From assembly GCA_045594795.1 (NCBI GenBank), contig JAZNZF010000059.1, forward strand, positions 1-62,107: DNA of 62,107 nucleotides. Direction: 5' to 3'. The stretch's first letter is position 1, and every line of letters starts with the position of its first letter. Position numbers and translations under genes: made by a program. The notes under the pieces were generated by a model. It was not told where the DNA came from, ran no database searches, and saw only the letters and a program-made list of their open reading frames with translations. Below are positions 54,217 through 61,840 of this stretch, piece after piece. Origin of the DNA: UMGS1532 sp045594795 (GTDB taxonomy: Bacteria; Bacillota; Clostridia; Oscillospirales; Acutalibacteraceae).

Positions 54217-54794
54217 TGTGGCAATACCAAAAGAAATTGCAGTATCCTATAAACATTAAAAACACCAACCCCAAGCTTGCACAGATAATTATTTCGCAGT
54301 ACGGCGGTCCCGACGGTGAGTTAGGTGCAAGCTTAAGATATCTTAGCCAACGCTTTTCAATGCCTTATAACGAGGTAAAAGGTCTCTTGACCGACGTGGG
54401 AACTGAAGAACTAGCCCACTTGGAAATGATAGGTACCTTGGTGCATCAACTAACCCGTAATCTTACCCCCGAGGAGATAAAGAAAAACGGCTTTGATGCA
54501 TACTTTGTAGACCATACCACAGGCGTTTACCCAAGCAGTGCCGCGGGTGTGCCGTTTACCGCCGCTTATTTGCAAAGCAAGGGCGATATAATTACCGACC
54601 TACACGAAGACCTAGCTGCCGAGCAAAAGGCCCGTACAACCTACGACAACATTTTAAGACTTTGTGACGACCCCGACGTAGCAGACGTAATTAAGTTCCT
54701 GCGTCAACGCGAGGTAGTACACTATCAGCGCTTCGCAGAAGCACAACCAACAAAGTGGAATGGCAAGGGCGGAGCAGCTGACAAAACCGCTTGA
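54216..54794 (+). CDS. cotJC: CotJC, manganese-catalase-family spore coat protein
   Basis: A 192-residue member of the manganese catalase family that is part of the spore coat. Metal-binding Glu/His residues lie in GTEELAHLEM (about residues 66-71) and REVVHYQRF (about 171-176). Start and stop are joined as TAATG to cotJB, so the three genes are one operon. Whether it is active as a catalase is unknown. Confidence 0.95.
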   Translation: MWQYQKKLQYPINIKNTNPKLAQIIISQYGGPDGELGASLRYLSQRFSMPYNEVKGLLTDVGTEELAHLEMIGTLVHQLTRNLTPEEIKKNGFDAYFVDHTTGVYPSSAAGVPFTAAYLQSKGDIITDLHEDLAAEQKARTTYDNILRLCDDPDVADVIKFLRQREVVHYQRFAEAQPTKWNGKGGAADKTA

Positions 54795-54830
54795 AATAAG
54801 GCTTTTTTAATACATAAAAGGAGATTTAAA

Positions 54831-55001
54831 ATGAAGCTATTTAAGTTTATTGTTATGCTGATTTTGGTTTTAATTACTATACGGACAGGCTATCTTGCAC
54901 TTTTATATAAGGTCTCAACATCAACAGGTGCTTTTCTAATATGTTTAGGTATCACCTTGTTTGTTGCAAGTGATGGCGGTCTTGAAAGAAAATCAAATTG
55001 A
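54831..55001 (+). CDS. Small membrane peptide (56 residues), unrecognised
   Basis: An ATG at 54831 has a good AAAAGGAG 7 bases upstream and opens 56 codons. The product has a Lys-rich start and two hydrophobic helices (about 6-26 and 33-47), then a charged tail. It resembles no family I know. It lies 36 bases after cotJC and may be part of that transcript or the first gene of the accessory region. Confidence 0.6.
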   Translation: MKLFKFIVMLILVLITIRTGYLALLYKVSTSTGAFLICLGITLFVASDGGLERKSN

Positions 55002-55034
55002 ATCATTGCTATCCTGATTACAGCATAGTTATAT

Positions 55035-55076
55035 TTAACCTACAAATTCTCAAATTTTTGTTGATTTGTAGGTTAA
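55035..55076. promoter_or_regulatory. 13-bp inverted repeat over the Fic-locus promoter (possible operator)
   Basis: TTAACCTACAAAT (55035-55047) and ATTTGTAGGTTAA (55064-55076) are perfect inverted copies 16 bases apart. The right arm overlaps the -35 box at 55061-55066 and the promoter spacer. It could bind an autoregulator, or be a terminator of the small membrane peptide gene, though no U-run follows. Confidence 0.6.
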
Positions 55077-55089
55077 TTTGTGATATACT
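55061..55089 (+). promoter_or_regulatory. Promoter of the Fic toxin-antitoxin pair
   Basis: TTGATT (55061-55066), 17-base spacer, TATACT (55084-55089), 24 bases before the antitoxin ATG, with AGGAGG between. Confidence 0.65.
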
Positions 55090-55112
55090 ATTAGTAGTCA
55101 GGAGGTAGTATT

Positions 55113-55634
55113 ATGACTGATATTATTTTTGAATACAAAGAATTACTTGCATCAAAACTTGAAATTGAGCAAAAACTTAGTGTTTTGCCTAAGGGATATA
55201 TATCAAAAAAGACGATTGGCGGTAAGCAATATTTATATTTGCAAACCCGTAACGGAGATACTGTTGAGAGCAAATACATCAAGGCAGAAGAAGTCGAAGA
55301 AATAACAAATCAGCTTTCTTCAAGAAAAGAATATGAAGCAGAGTTGCCTGAGATTTTAATCAGACTTGCAGATATCGAAACAGCCGCTGAGTTATTGGAT
55401 AAAGCATTGCTTCGCAAATTAAAAATGTTAAAACTCACAAGCGGTATGGATAGTATTTCTGCTGACGAAAAAGAAAAGCGAATTTCCTTTTCCGATGCTA
55501 TGACCTCAATCGAGGGTGTTCCCGTAAGTGATAAGGTAAAAAAAGACCTTGCTAATTGGAAAAACGGCAATATTACGTTCTTGTCGGTGTTTGAACAAAC
55601 ACTCAGAAGATACGGTTTTGTTACGGAGGTATAA
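55113..55634 (+). CDS. Fic antitoxin candidate: VbhA-like tail fused to another domain
   Basis: A 173-residue protein directly upstream of a Fic gene. Residues about 26-75 have the pattern KGYISKKxIGGKQYLYLQ then SKYI, a small domain found in many Firmicutes proteins (DUF6788-like by memory). The C-terminal about 45 residues (SDAMTSIEGVPVS then WKNGNITFLSVFEQTL) match the VbhA antitoxin fold, whose helix blocks the Fic ATP site through (S/T)xxxE(G/N). Here Glu134-Gly135 are present but position 130 is Met, not Ser/Thr. Inhibition of the neighbour is inferred from position and this motif. Confidence 0.7.
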   Translation: MTDIIFEYKELLASKLEIEQKLSVLPKGYISKKTIGGKQYLYLQTRNGDTVESKYIKAEEVEEITNQLSSRKEYEAELPEILIRLADIETAAELLDKALLRKLKMLKLTSGMDSISADEKEKRISFSDAMTSIEGVPVSDKVKKDLANWKNGNITFLSVFEQTLRRYGFVTEV

Positions 55635-55637
55635 CAA

Positions 55638-56351
55638 ATGCGTGACCCTTATTTATATGATGATGTTGACATCCTTAAAAATTTAGCAGATATAAAAGAT
55701 TCGGAATTGCTACGCAAAGCAGAGGCTGATATTACCGGCCTTGCTATGGCGGCAATTTATGATTATAAATATGATAAGTTTAATACCGAAACCTTGCAGG
55801 ATATTCATCACAACATCTTTGGGCAAATATTTGATTGGGCGGGAGAATTCCGCACCATTCAAATGGTGAAATACGAAGACGTCCTTGGCGGTGATACCGT
55901 TCGTTATGCTTATCCCAAAGAAATCAAAAAGCAACTGAATGAAACGATGAAAGAAATCGCCAAGCTCAAAAGAACCGGCGACAATGATAAGGATATAGTT
56001 TTTAAGCTTGTTCGTATTATAGCGAGCATTTGGCAAACCCACCCCTTCCGTGAAGGTAATACAAGAACAGTTATAGTGTTTGCTGTTCTGCTTGCAAAAT
56101 CTTTGGGCTTTGAAGTTGAACACGAACTTTTTAAAACAAACTCCGCCTATGTTCGTAATGCTCTCGTTTGGGCTTCCCAAGGTATTTATTCTAAATATGA
56201 ATACCTTGAACGCATCTTCTTCGATGCAATCCTCGGCGAAGATAACGAAACCGACACACCCACCGAAACAAAAGCAAGCAAATACGACACCATCGGCGAA
56301 TACAAAGTTAAAGACTATAAAGAAAGACCTCATGAGTACACCGAAGAGTAA
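55638..56351 (+). CDS. fic: Fic-domain AMP-transferase (toxin)
   Basis: A 237-residue Fic protein. The catalytic loop HPFREGNTRT (His135 to Thr144) is complete, as in active adenylyl-transferases. No inhibitory (S/T)xxxE motif is seen inside the protein, so it belongs to the class inhibited in trans, fitting the VbhA-like upstream gene three bases away. Known Fic toxins modify gyrase, topoisomerase IV or GTPases with AMP; the target is unknown. The last about 40 residues are a charged tail absent from minimal Fic proteins. Confidence 0.93.
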   Translation: MRDPYLYDDVDILKNLADIKDSELLRKAEADITGLAMAAIYDYKYDKFNTETLQDIHHNIFGQIFDWAGEFRTIQMVKYEDVLGGDTVRYAYPKEIKKQLNETMKEIAKLKRTGDNDKDIVFKLVRIIASIWQTHPFREGNTRTVIVFAVLLAKSLGFEVEHELFKTNSAYVRNALVWASQGIYSKYEYLERIFFDAILGEDNETDTPTETKASKYDTIGEYKVKDYKERPHEYTEE

Positions 56352-56395
56352 TTACTAGTTTAAGGTGCAAGAAAAATTAAAAGAGGAAGACCATA

Positions 56396-57001
56396 ATGAA
56401 AAAATCATTTATTGTAGTTTCAGCAATTTTCTTTTTGATATTGCCGATCATCGCCATATTGGCAATATATTTTATATTTGCAATTAATATCTTTGACAAT
56501 CCTGATTTCTGGTATGGATACATGGCTTATTTTGGTACTGTTGCATTAGCGGCTGTTTCATTGTGGCAAAACGAAAATGCAAATATGATCAATCAACGTT
56601 TAGCCGATATGTCATGTAAGGATAAAATAGCTTATCTTGTTCCACCTAAAAACCAAATAATTAGAGGGAATACCATCGAGTTTAGATTCTTTAAACGAGG
56701 CAATTCCTTTGGCTTTGTAAGTGGCTATGATCTATACATTAATAACGACTTTTCAAAACACGAAAATTGCAACTATTTTTTTGAAGAAACGAATATTAAC
56801 GAACTTCAGGAACCCATCAATATTGAATTTCAAGAAAAAATTAATAGAAAAGAAATAGATGTTTGTTTGGTCCTCTACTGGAAGAACCAATACGGTTATG
56901 AATATAAACAAAACATTTCAATGTCATATGAGCAGTATAAAAGCAGAAACGACATGTATGTCTCTACCAAAGAAACATTTGAAATAGAATACATCAAATA
57001 A
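56396..57001 (+). CDS. Unrecognised membrane protein
   Basis: A 201-residue protein with two N-terminal membrane helices (about 5-31 and 40-58), then a soluble beta-rich domain (about 80-201) with many aromatic residues. Start and ribosome binding site (AGAGGAAG) are clear. The layout, two helices and a cytoplasmic beta domain, is common for small orphan proteins in defence islands, but no family is recognised. It lies between the Fic pair and the restriction enzyme. Confidence 0.7.
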   Translation: MKKSFIVVSAIFFLILPIIAILAIYFIFAINIFDNPDFWYGYMAYFGTVALAAVSLWQNENANMINQRLADMSCKDKIAYLVPPKNQIIRGNTIEFRFFKRGNSFGFVSGYDLYINNDFSKHENCNYFFEETNINELQEPINIEFQEKINRKEIDVCLVLYWKNQYGYEYKQNISMSYEQYKSRNDMYVSTKETFEIEYIK

Positions 57002-57042
57002 ATACGGTTTAAAAATCAATTATAAGTTTTGGAGATGAAATT

Positions 57043-59820
57043 ATGACAGATATAGATAGAAAAAGAGCCGCAAAAGCCTTTGCGGAATATTGGAAAGATC
57101 GTGGTGACGAAAAGAGCGACAGCCAGTCCTTTTGGCTTTCTCTTGCACGTGACGTGTTGGGCGTTGCGGAGCCCGAAAAGTTTATATTGTTTGAAGAACG
57201 CGTAAAGTTGGACCATACCAGCTTTATTGACGGTCATATTCCCTCTACGCATGTGTTGATCGAACAGAAAAAGAAGGGACTTAATTTGCGTAGTCCTATT
57301 CGTCAATCGGATGGTACTTTGCTCAATCCTTTTCAGCAGGCACAGAGATATTCGGCGGCACTGCCTTATTCGCAGCGTCCTCGTTGGATCATCACTTGCA
57401 ATTTTGAAGAGTTCCTTATCTACGATATGGAGAAGCCTACAGGTGAGCCGGAAAGTATAATGCTTAAGGATCTCGGCAAGGAGTATTATCGCCTGCAATT
57501 TCTTGTAGAAGAAAAGAGTGAGCTTCTGCACCGAGAGGAACAGATCTCCATCAAAGCCGGTGAGCTTGTGGGCAAACTGTACGATGCCATTCTGAAGCAG
57601 TATATTCATCCCGACAGTGAAGAAACTCTGCGCAGCTTGAATATGCTTTGTGTCCGTCTTGTGTTTTGCCTTTATGCAGAGGACGCAGGTATTTTCGGTG
57701 GTCATCTGAAATTCCATAATTACATAAAGAACTTTAACGTGAAAGACGTGCGTCGTGCACTCATTGACCTTTTCCGTGTGCTCGATACCAAAACCGAAGA
57801 GCGTGATCCGTATATGGATGATGCTTTAGCAGCATTCCCTTACGTGAACGGCGGCTTGTTTGCTGACGAAAACATTGAAATTCCCAACATGACGCAGGAT
57901 ATTGTTGATTTGCTCCTGCACAATGCAAGCGAAGATTTCGACTGGTCGCAGATCAGCCCCACTATCTTTGGCGCCGTATTTGAGTCCACCTTGAACCCCG
58001 AAACCCGTCGCAGCGGCGGTATGCACTATACCTCTATCGAAAATATCCATAAGGTTATTGACCCGCTTTTCCTGGATGAACTCCGCGAGGAGCTTGCAGA
58101 GATCAAGGCACTGAAAGTACCCAAGATTCGCAACGATAAAGCAGAAGTATTCCGTGAAAAGCTGTCTAAGCTTACGTTCTTTGATCCTGCCTGTGGTTCC
58201 GGTAACTTCCTGACCGAAACCTATATTTCCTTGCGCCGTTTGGAGAATGAAGCCTTGGAGATTATCAACCAGGGACAGATTTTACTTGGATATGATGGTT
58301 TGATTAAGGTTTCTATCGGTCAATTCTACGGCATTGAGATCAACGATTTTGCTGTTACCGTTGCAAAAACTGCACTTTGGATTGCAGAAAGCCAGATGCT
58401 TAAAGAAACCGAGGATATTGTAAATATGTCCCTCGATTTCCTCCCGCTGAAATCCTATGCCAACATCGTAGAAGGCAACGCCCTCCGTACCGATTGGGAA
58501 ACTGTTGTGTCCAAAGACAAGCTGAATTACATTATGGGAAACCCTCCGTTTGTGGGATATTCTTTGCAGACAGCAGACCAAAAGCAGGATATCCTCTCCA
58601 TCTATGTTGACGAAAAGGGTAAGCCTTATAAGACAGCGGGCAAAATCGACTATGTTTCGGGATGGTATTTCAAAGCAGCAGAATTAATGCAGAACACTAG
58701 AATCCGTACTGCTTTCGTGTCTACAAACTCTATTACACAGGGCGAACAGGTTGCCGGTGTGTGGAAGCCCCTTTATGACCGTTTTAATATTCATATTGAC
58801 TTTGCTCACCGCACATTCCGTTGGGATAGTGAGGCAAATGTTAAAGCGCACGTTCACTGTGTAATAGTTGGATTTAGTACCGCCTATAACCCACGTGAAA
58901 AGCAGTTATATTCTTCTGAAAGAATGCAACTCGTTAAAAATATAAACGCTTACCTTATAGAAGCACCCGATGTATTTGTAGAAAGTAGAACAAAGCCCTT
59001 AGCTAATGTTCCTTCCATGAGTAGTGGTGGTAAACCTGTAGAGGGAGGCCATTTGATTTTTACTGAACAGGAAAAGGAAGAATTTTTAGCAATAGAACCA
59101 AATGCTGAGATTTATTTTAGACCTTTTATGGGTTCGGATGATTTTATAAATGGTCATACACGTTGGTGCCTATGGCTGTTGAATGCTTCTCCGAAAGACC
59201 TCCGTTCTCTGCCTCATGTTATGGAGCGAGTTGAAAACGTGCGTAAGTTTAGAGAAGCCAGTGTCAAAGCGGCAACGCGTGAATATGCGGCATATCCTAC
59301 TCGCTTTATGGAAATAAAGCAACCCAACTCCGATTTCCTAATGATACCTGCGACATCTTCGGAGAATAGACGATATGTACCAATAGGATATCTTGACAAA
59401 AACGTAATAGCAAGTAATGCGGCATCATTTGTACCGGATGCTACAATTTATCATTTTGGAGTTTTAACATCTAACGTACATATGGCATGGATGCGTGCGG
59501 TTTGTGGACGATTGGAAATGCGTTACAGATATTCAGTTAATATAGTATATAACAATTTCCCATGGCCTACTCCTACCGACGAGCAGAAAGCGGCTATTGA
59601 AAAAACTGCGCAGGCAATTCTTGATGCTCGAGCCCTCTATCCCGATTGTTCACTTGCCGATCTCTATGACGAGGTTGCTATGCCACCCGAACTCCGAAAA
59701 GCGCATCAAGCCAACGACCGCGCCGTAATGCAGGCGTATGGTTTTGATGTAAAGACTATGACGGAGAGCACCTGTGTGGCAGAATTAATGAAGATGTATC
59801 AAAATTTGGCAAGTAAATAA
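57043..59820 (+). CDS. MmeI-like single-chain restriction-modification enzyme (Type IIL/IIG)
   Basis: A 925-residue fused nuclease and N6-adenine methyltransferase, nearly the length of MmeI (919). The N-terminal domain has HTSFIDG then VLIEQKK, giving a D63...E74-x-K76 nuclease site. A helical spacer follows, then the methyltransferase with FDPACGSGN (D381-N388) and motif IV NPPF (500-503). About residues 610-850 should be the target recognition domain, and this part of the gene (about 58860-59560) looks more AT-rich than the rest. MmeI-type enzymes methylate one strand and cut about 20 bases away. No separate methylase or specificity gene is needed. Confidence 0.93.
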   Translation: MTDIDRKRAAKAFAEYWKDRGDEKSDSQSFWLSLARDVLGVAEPEKFILFEERVKLDHTSFIDGHIPSTHVLIEQKKKGLNLRSPIRQSDGTLLNPFQQAQRYSAALPYSQRPRWIITCNFEEFLIYDMEKPTGEPESIMLKDLGKEYYRLQFLVEEKSELLHREEQISIKAGELVGKLYDAILKQYIHPDSEETLRSLNMLCVRLVFCLYAEDAGIFGGHLKFHNYIKNFNVKDVRRALIDLFRVLDTKTEERDPYMDDALAAFPYVNGGLFADENIEIPNMTQDIVDLLLHNASEDFDWSQISPTIFGAVFESTLNPETRRSGGMHYTSIENIHKVIDPLFLDELREELAEIKALKVPKIRNDKAEVFREKLSKLTFFDPACGSGNFLTETYISLRRLENEALEIINQGQILLGYDGLIKVSIGQFYGIEINDFAVTVAKTALWIAESQMLKETEDIVNMSLDFLPLKSYANIVEGNALRTDWETVVSKDKLNYIMGNPPFVGYSLQTADQKQDILSIYVDEKGKPYKTAGKIDYVSGWYFKAAELMQNTRIRTAFVSTNSITQGEQVAGVWKPLYDRFNIHIDFAHRTFRWDSEANVKAHVHCVIVGFSTAYNPREKQLYSSERMQLVKNINAYLIEAPDVFVESRTKPLANVPSMSSGGKPVEGGHLIFTEQEKEEFLAIEPNAEIYFRPFMGSDDFINGHTRWCLWLLNASPKDLRSLPHVMERVENVRKFREASVKAATREYAAYPTRFMEIKQPNSDFLMIPATSSENRRYVPIGYLDKNVIASNAASFVPDATIYHFGVLTSNVHMAWMRAVCGRLEMRYRYSVNIVYNNFPWPTPTDEQKAAIEKTAQAILDARALYPDCSLADLYDEVAMPPELRKAHQANDRAVMQAYGFDVKTMTESTCVAELMKMYQNLASK

Positions 59821-59876
59821 TGTTACAATACTAAGAAAAAACATAGCAAAAGCAAGTGATGAAATGAGGTGAGTTT

Positions 59877-60395
59877 TTGCAGAGAATACGTGGAAAATCA
59901 AAGGAGCGGATCGCAAAGAATATCGTGTCATTTATGGTTGAAGATACTCCGCTATTACCGGAATCTGTTTCTTTCATATATTGCTGGGTGAGGCAACCCG
60001 ACGGTCGTGGAAGGACGAAAAGTTACCATGATGTGTGGGAACTCGTTTTGAAAAGTTACCTTCCAAAAGAGAGACCTATTTTGTTTCGCTCTTGTGAAAG
60101 AATTTCCAATCGACCTATACAAAGTTTTACCGGAAGGAGCTACGCAGCCGCAAGATTTTCAAAGAATCGTTCCGGACATTTGTTAGTTTGCGATACGGAA
60201 GAATATCTGCGATTCGAGGATGAATCCGCTGAAGAACATGAACGCAGTTTCTTTCCTTTATGCGAATTCATAAAAAAGGGTACATATTGTGAAACACCTC
60301 ATTTTAGCGAATCCTTTTATGAGGAGTATAAGAAAGAGGACGAATATATAGTTCGAGTAAATCAAAATTGGTTGTATGATTTGAAATGGAATTAA
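59877..60395 (+). CDS. Orphan protein with possible ADP-ribosyltransferase pattern
   Basis: A 172-residue protein, not recognised with certainty. The start is TTG 59877, with GAGGTGA 5 bases upstream. The motif order looks like R-S-E ADP-ribosyltransferases: Arg71 in PILFRS, SFTGRSYAAARFS (83-95) in the place of the STS strand with a following A..F helix, and Glu120-x-Glu122 before SFFPL in the place of the ExE loop. This reading is an inference from three short motifs. It starts 56 bases after the restriction enzyme. Confidence 0.6.
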   Translation: MQRIRGKSKERIAKNIVSFMVEDTPLLPESVSFIYCWVRQPDGRGRTKSYHDVWELVLKSYLPKERPILFRSCERISNRPIQSFTGRSYAAARFSKNRSGHLLVCDTEEYLRFEDESAEEHERSFFPLCEFIKKGTYCETPHFSESFYEEYKKEDEYIVRVNQNWLYDLKWN

Positions 60396-60422
60396 GAAAA
60401 CGACATGCAAAGGAGATGAAAT

Positions 60423-60650
60423 ATGAATACTTTTTATAATCAAATGTTTAATCCGCAGTATGTAAATTTACAATATTTTCGCCAAATAGAGCAATTGCAA
60501 TATGAAGCAAAACAAAATGAGGAAGTTGCAAAGGCTGTTAATGCAATTCATGATCTATGCGAAGCTGTAAAACAGTTAGATGATCATCATCAGCAAATTG
60601 CATTTTCCGCTTGTCTTGCAGAGATGGCAAGGGAATTTAATTGGAGATAA
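60423..60650 (+). CDS. Small conserved-looking hypothetical protein (75 residues)
   Basis: An N-terminal aromatic/Asn/Gln-rich segment (MFNPQYVNLQYFRQ) precedes a helical region about 35-70 ending DDHHQQIAFSACLAEMAREF. It looks like a small gut-Firmicutes protein I have seen without an assigned function. AAAGGAG is well placed. It is the last gene before a terminator, so it is probably transcribed with the preceding orphan. Confidence 0.65.
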   Translation: MNTFYNQMFNPQYVNLQYFRQIEQLQYEAKQNEEVAKAVNAIHDLCEAVKQLDDHHQQIAFSACLAEMAREFNWR

Positions 60651-60688
60651 GTATTGTATGAACGATGAGTTAAAATAATTACATGGAG

Positions 60689-60720
60689 GCGTCGCTGAAA
60701 AGCGGCGCTTTTGCTTTTTT
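60689..60720 (+). terminator. Terminator ending the accessory region
   Basis: GCGTCGCT / AGCGGCGC stem (one G-T pair) with a GAAA loop, then TTTTGCTTTTTT, 38 bases after the last small gene. Confidence 0.88.
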
Positions 60721-60916
60721 CATTGATCTTTTATAATTGTTTCCCCCTTTGTTAATGTTTTCTTGAAAGTCGATTTTTACGCCTCAATATTATATGGTTA
60801 GTAAAGAATGTTATTATTTAATATCAGATAAAAGAAATTATAAATCAGATAATAACTGAACATTGAAGGAAAAGTCGAAATATGGTAAAATACAAATAGT
60901 TAAAGGTGGTGGATGT

Positions 60917-61837
60917 ATGGAACACATTACTGTTGGAAGAAAGTATAATGAGGGAAAAGTTGCTTTTGTTGAGTGTGTTAAGAACGGTTCGCTTGATAAT
61001 ATCAATATCAAAGACAAGTGTTTTTTACTTATCGTACTCACTAAAGGAAAGTTAGAATTTAAAGTGGGCGGTGAGAAAGTCACTGCTGTCGCTCCATCTT
61101 TTTTGTGCTTTGACGAGTTAGAAAATCCAGTGCTTGTTTCTAAATCAAAAGCTCAATACACTTGTGTGTACTTCCATCCTAAATTTTTAAATATTAATAT
61201 GACCTTTGAACTTTTACGTTCTAAAAATTACGGTGATATCGCTACTACCCACGATATGTTTATGCTGAAACCGTTTACCCAAAAAGCGTATGTGATCCCT
61301 ATCGCAGAGACACAGGTAGAGAAGATTGAACAATCTGCCGATTATATGTTAGAGGAACTAACTGAGCAAAGAGATTGGTATTGGTCTTGTAGAGGCCGTT
61401 CCTACTTTATGGAGATTATTATCTCATTAGAGCGTATGTACGGTCTTATTGGCTATGGTTTAACCCACCAAAAATCAGATAATACACCAATTATTAAAAA
61501 TCCAAAACTTCGTGATGCTGTGCTTTACATAGAGGGGCATTATGGCGATAGTATAACCCTGTCCGATATATCAGCTAATGCCGGAATAAACCATACTACT
61601 CTTACTGCACTTATGAAAGAGGAACTTGGTTGTACCGCAATCGAATATTTAATGAAATATCGCATTACTGTATCCAAAAAGCAACTAGGCTTTACCAATG
61701 TGCCCATTAAAGATATCGCTAATATGGTAGGGTTCAAAACAGTACAACATTTTAACCGAATTTTCAAAGAACACACAGGCACAACCCCCGCTGAGTTCCG
61801 TAAAACAGCAGTAGAAAGACGAAAAAAGGAGATATAA
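60917..61837 (+). CDS. AraC-family transcriptional regulator
   Basis: A 306-residue regulator. The N-terminal about 150 residues form a cupin-like sensor domain; the C-terminal about 100 residues hold two helix-turn-helix units, with ITLSDISANAGINHTTLTALMKEELG and VPIKDIANMVGFKTVQHFNRIFKEHTGTTP patterns. The ATG at 60917 follows AAAGGTGGTGG; an upstream in-frame start at 60863 is less likely. The next gene, a HAD hydrolase, begins 3 bases later and may be controlled with it. Confidence 0.92.
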   Translation: MEHITVGRKYNEGKVAFVECVKNGSLDNINIKDKCFLLIVLTKGKLEFKVGGEKVTAVAPSFLCFDELENPVLVSKSKAQYTCVYFHPKFLNINMTFELLRSKNYGDIATTHDMFMLKPFTQKAYVIPIAETQVEKIEQSADYMLEELTEQRDWYWSCRGRSYFMEIIISLERMYGLIGYGLTHQKSDNTPIIKNPKLRDAVLYIEGHYGDSITLSDISANAGINHTTLTALMKEELGCTAIEYLMKYRITVSKKQLGFTNVPIKDIANMVGFKTVQHFNRIFKEHTGTTPAEFRKTAVERRKKEI

Positions 61838-61840
61838 AAA

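Noticed and set aside
55710..56333. 207-codon frame on the minus strand over fic
   Set aside because: Phe-rich antisense shadow of the fic codons; fic has intact catalytic motifs and a partner.
57016..57717. 233-codon frame on the minus strand over the restriction enzyme
   Set aside because: Antisense of a clear MmeI-like N-terminal domain; no ribosome binding site and no recognisable product.
59877..60395. RES-domain toxin
   Set aside because: The R and S/E pattern was considered, but the GxRWN and A..E features of RES proteins are missing; the ART-like order fits better.
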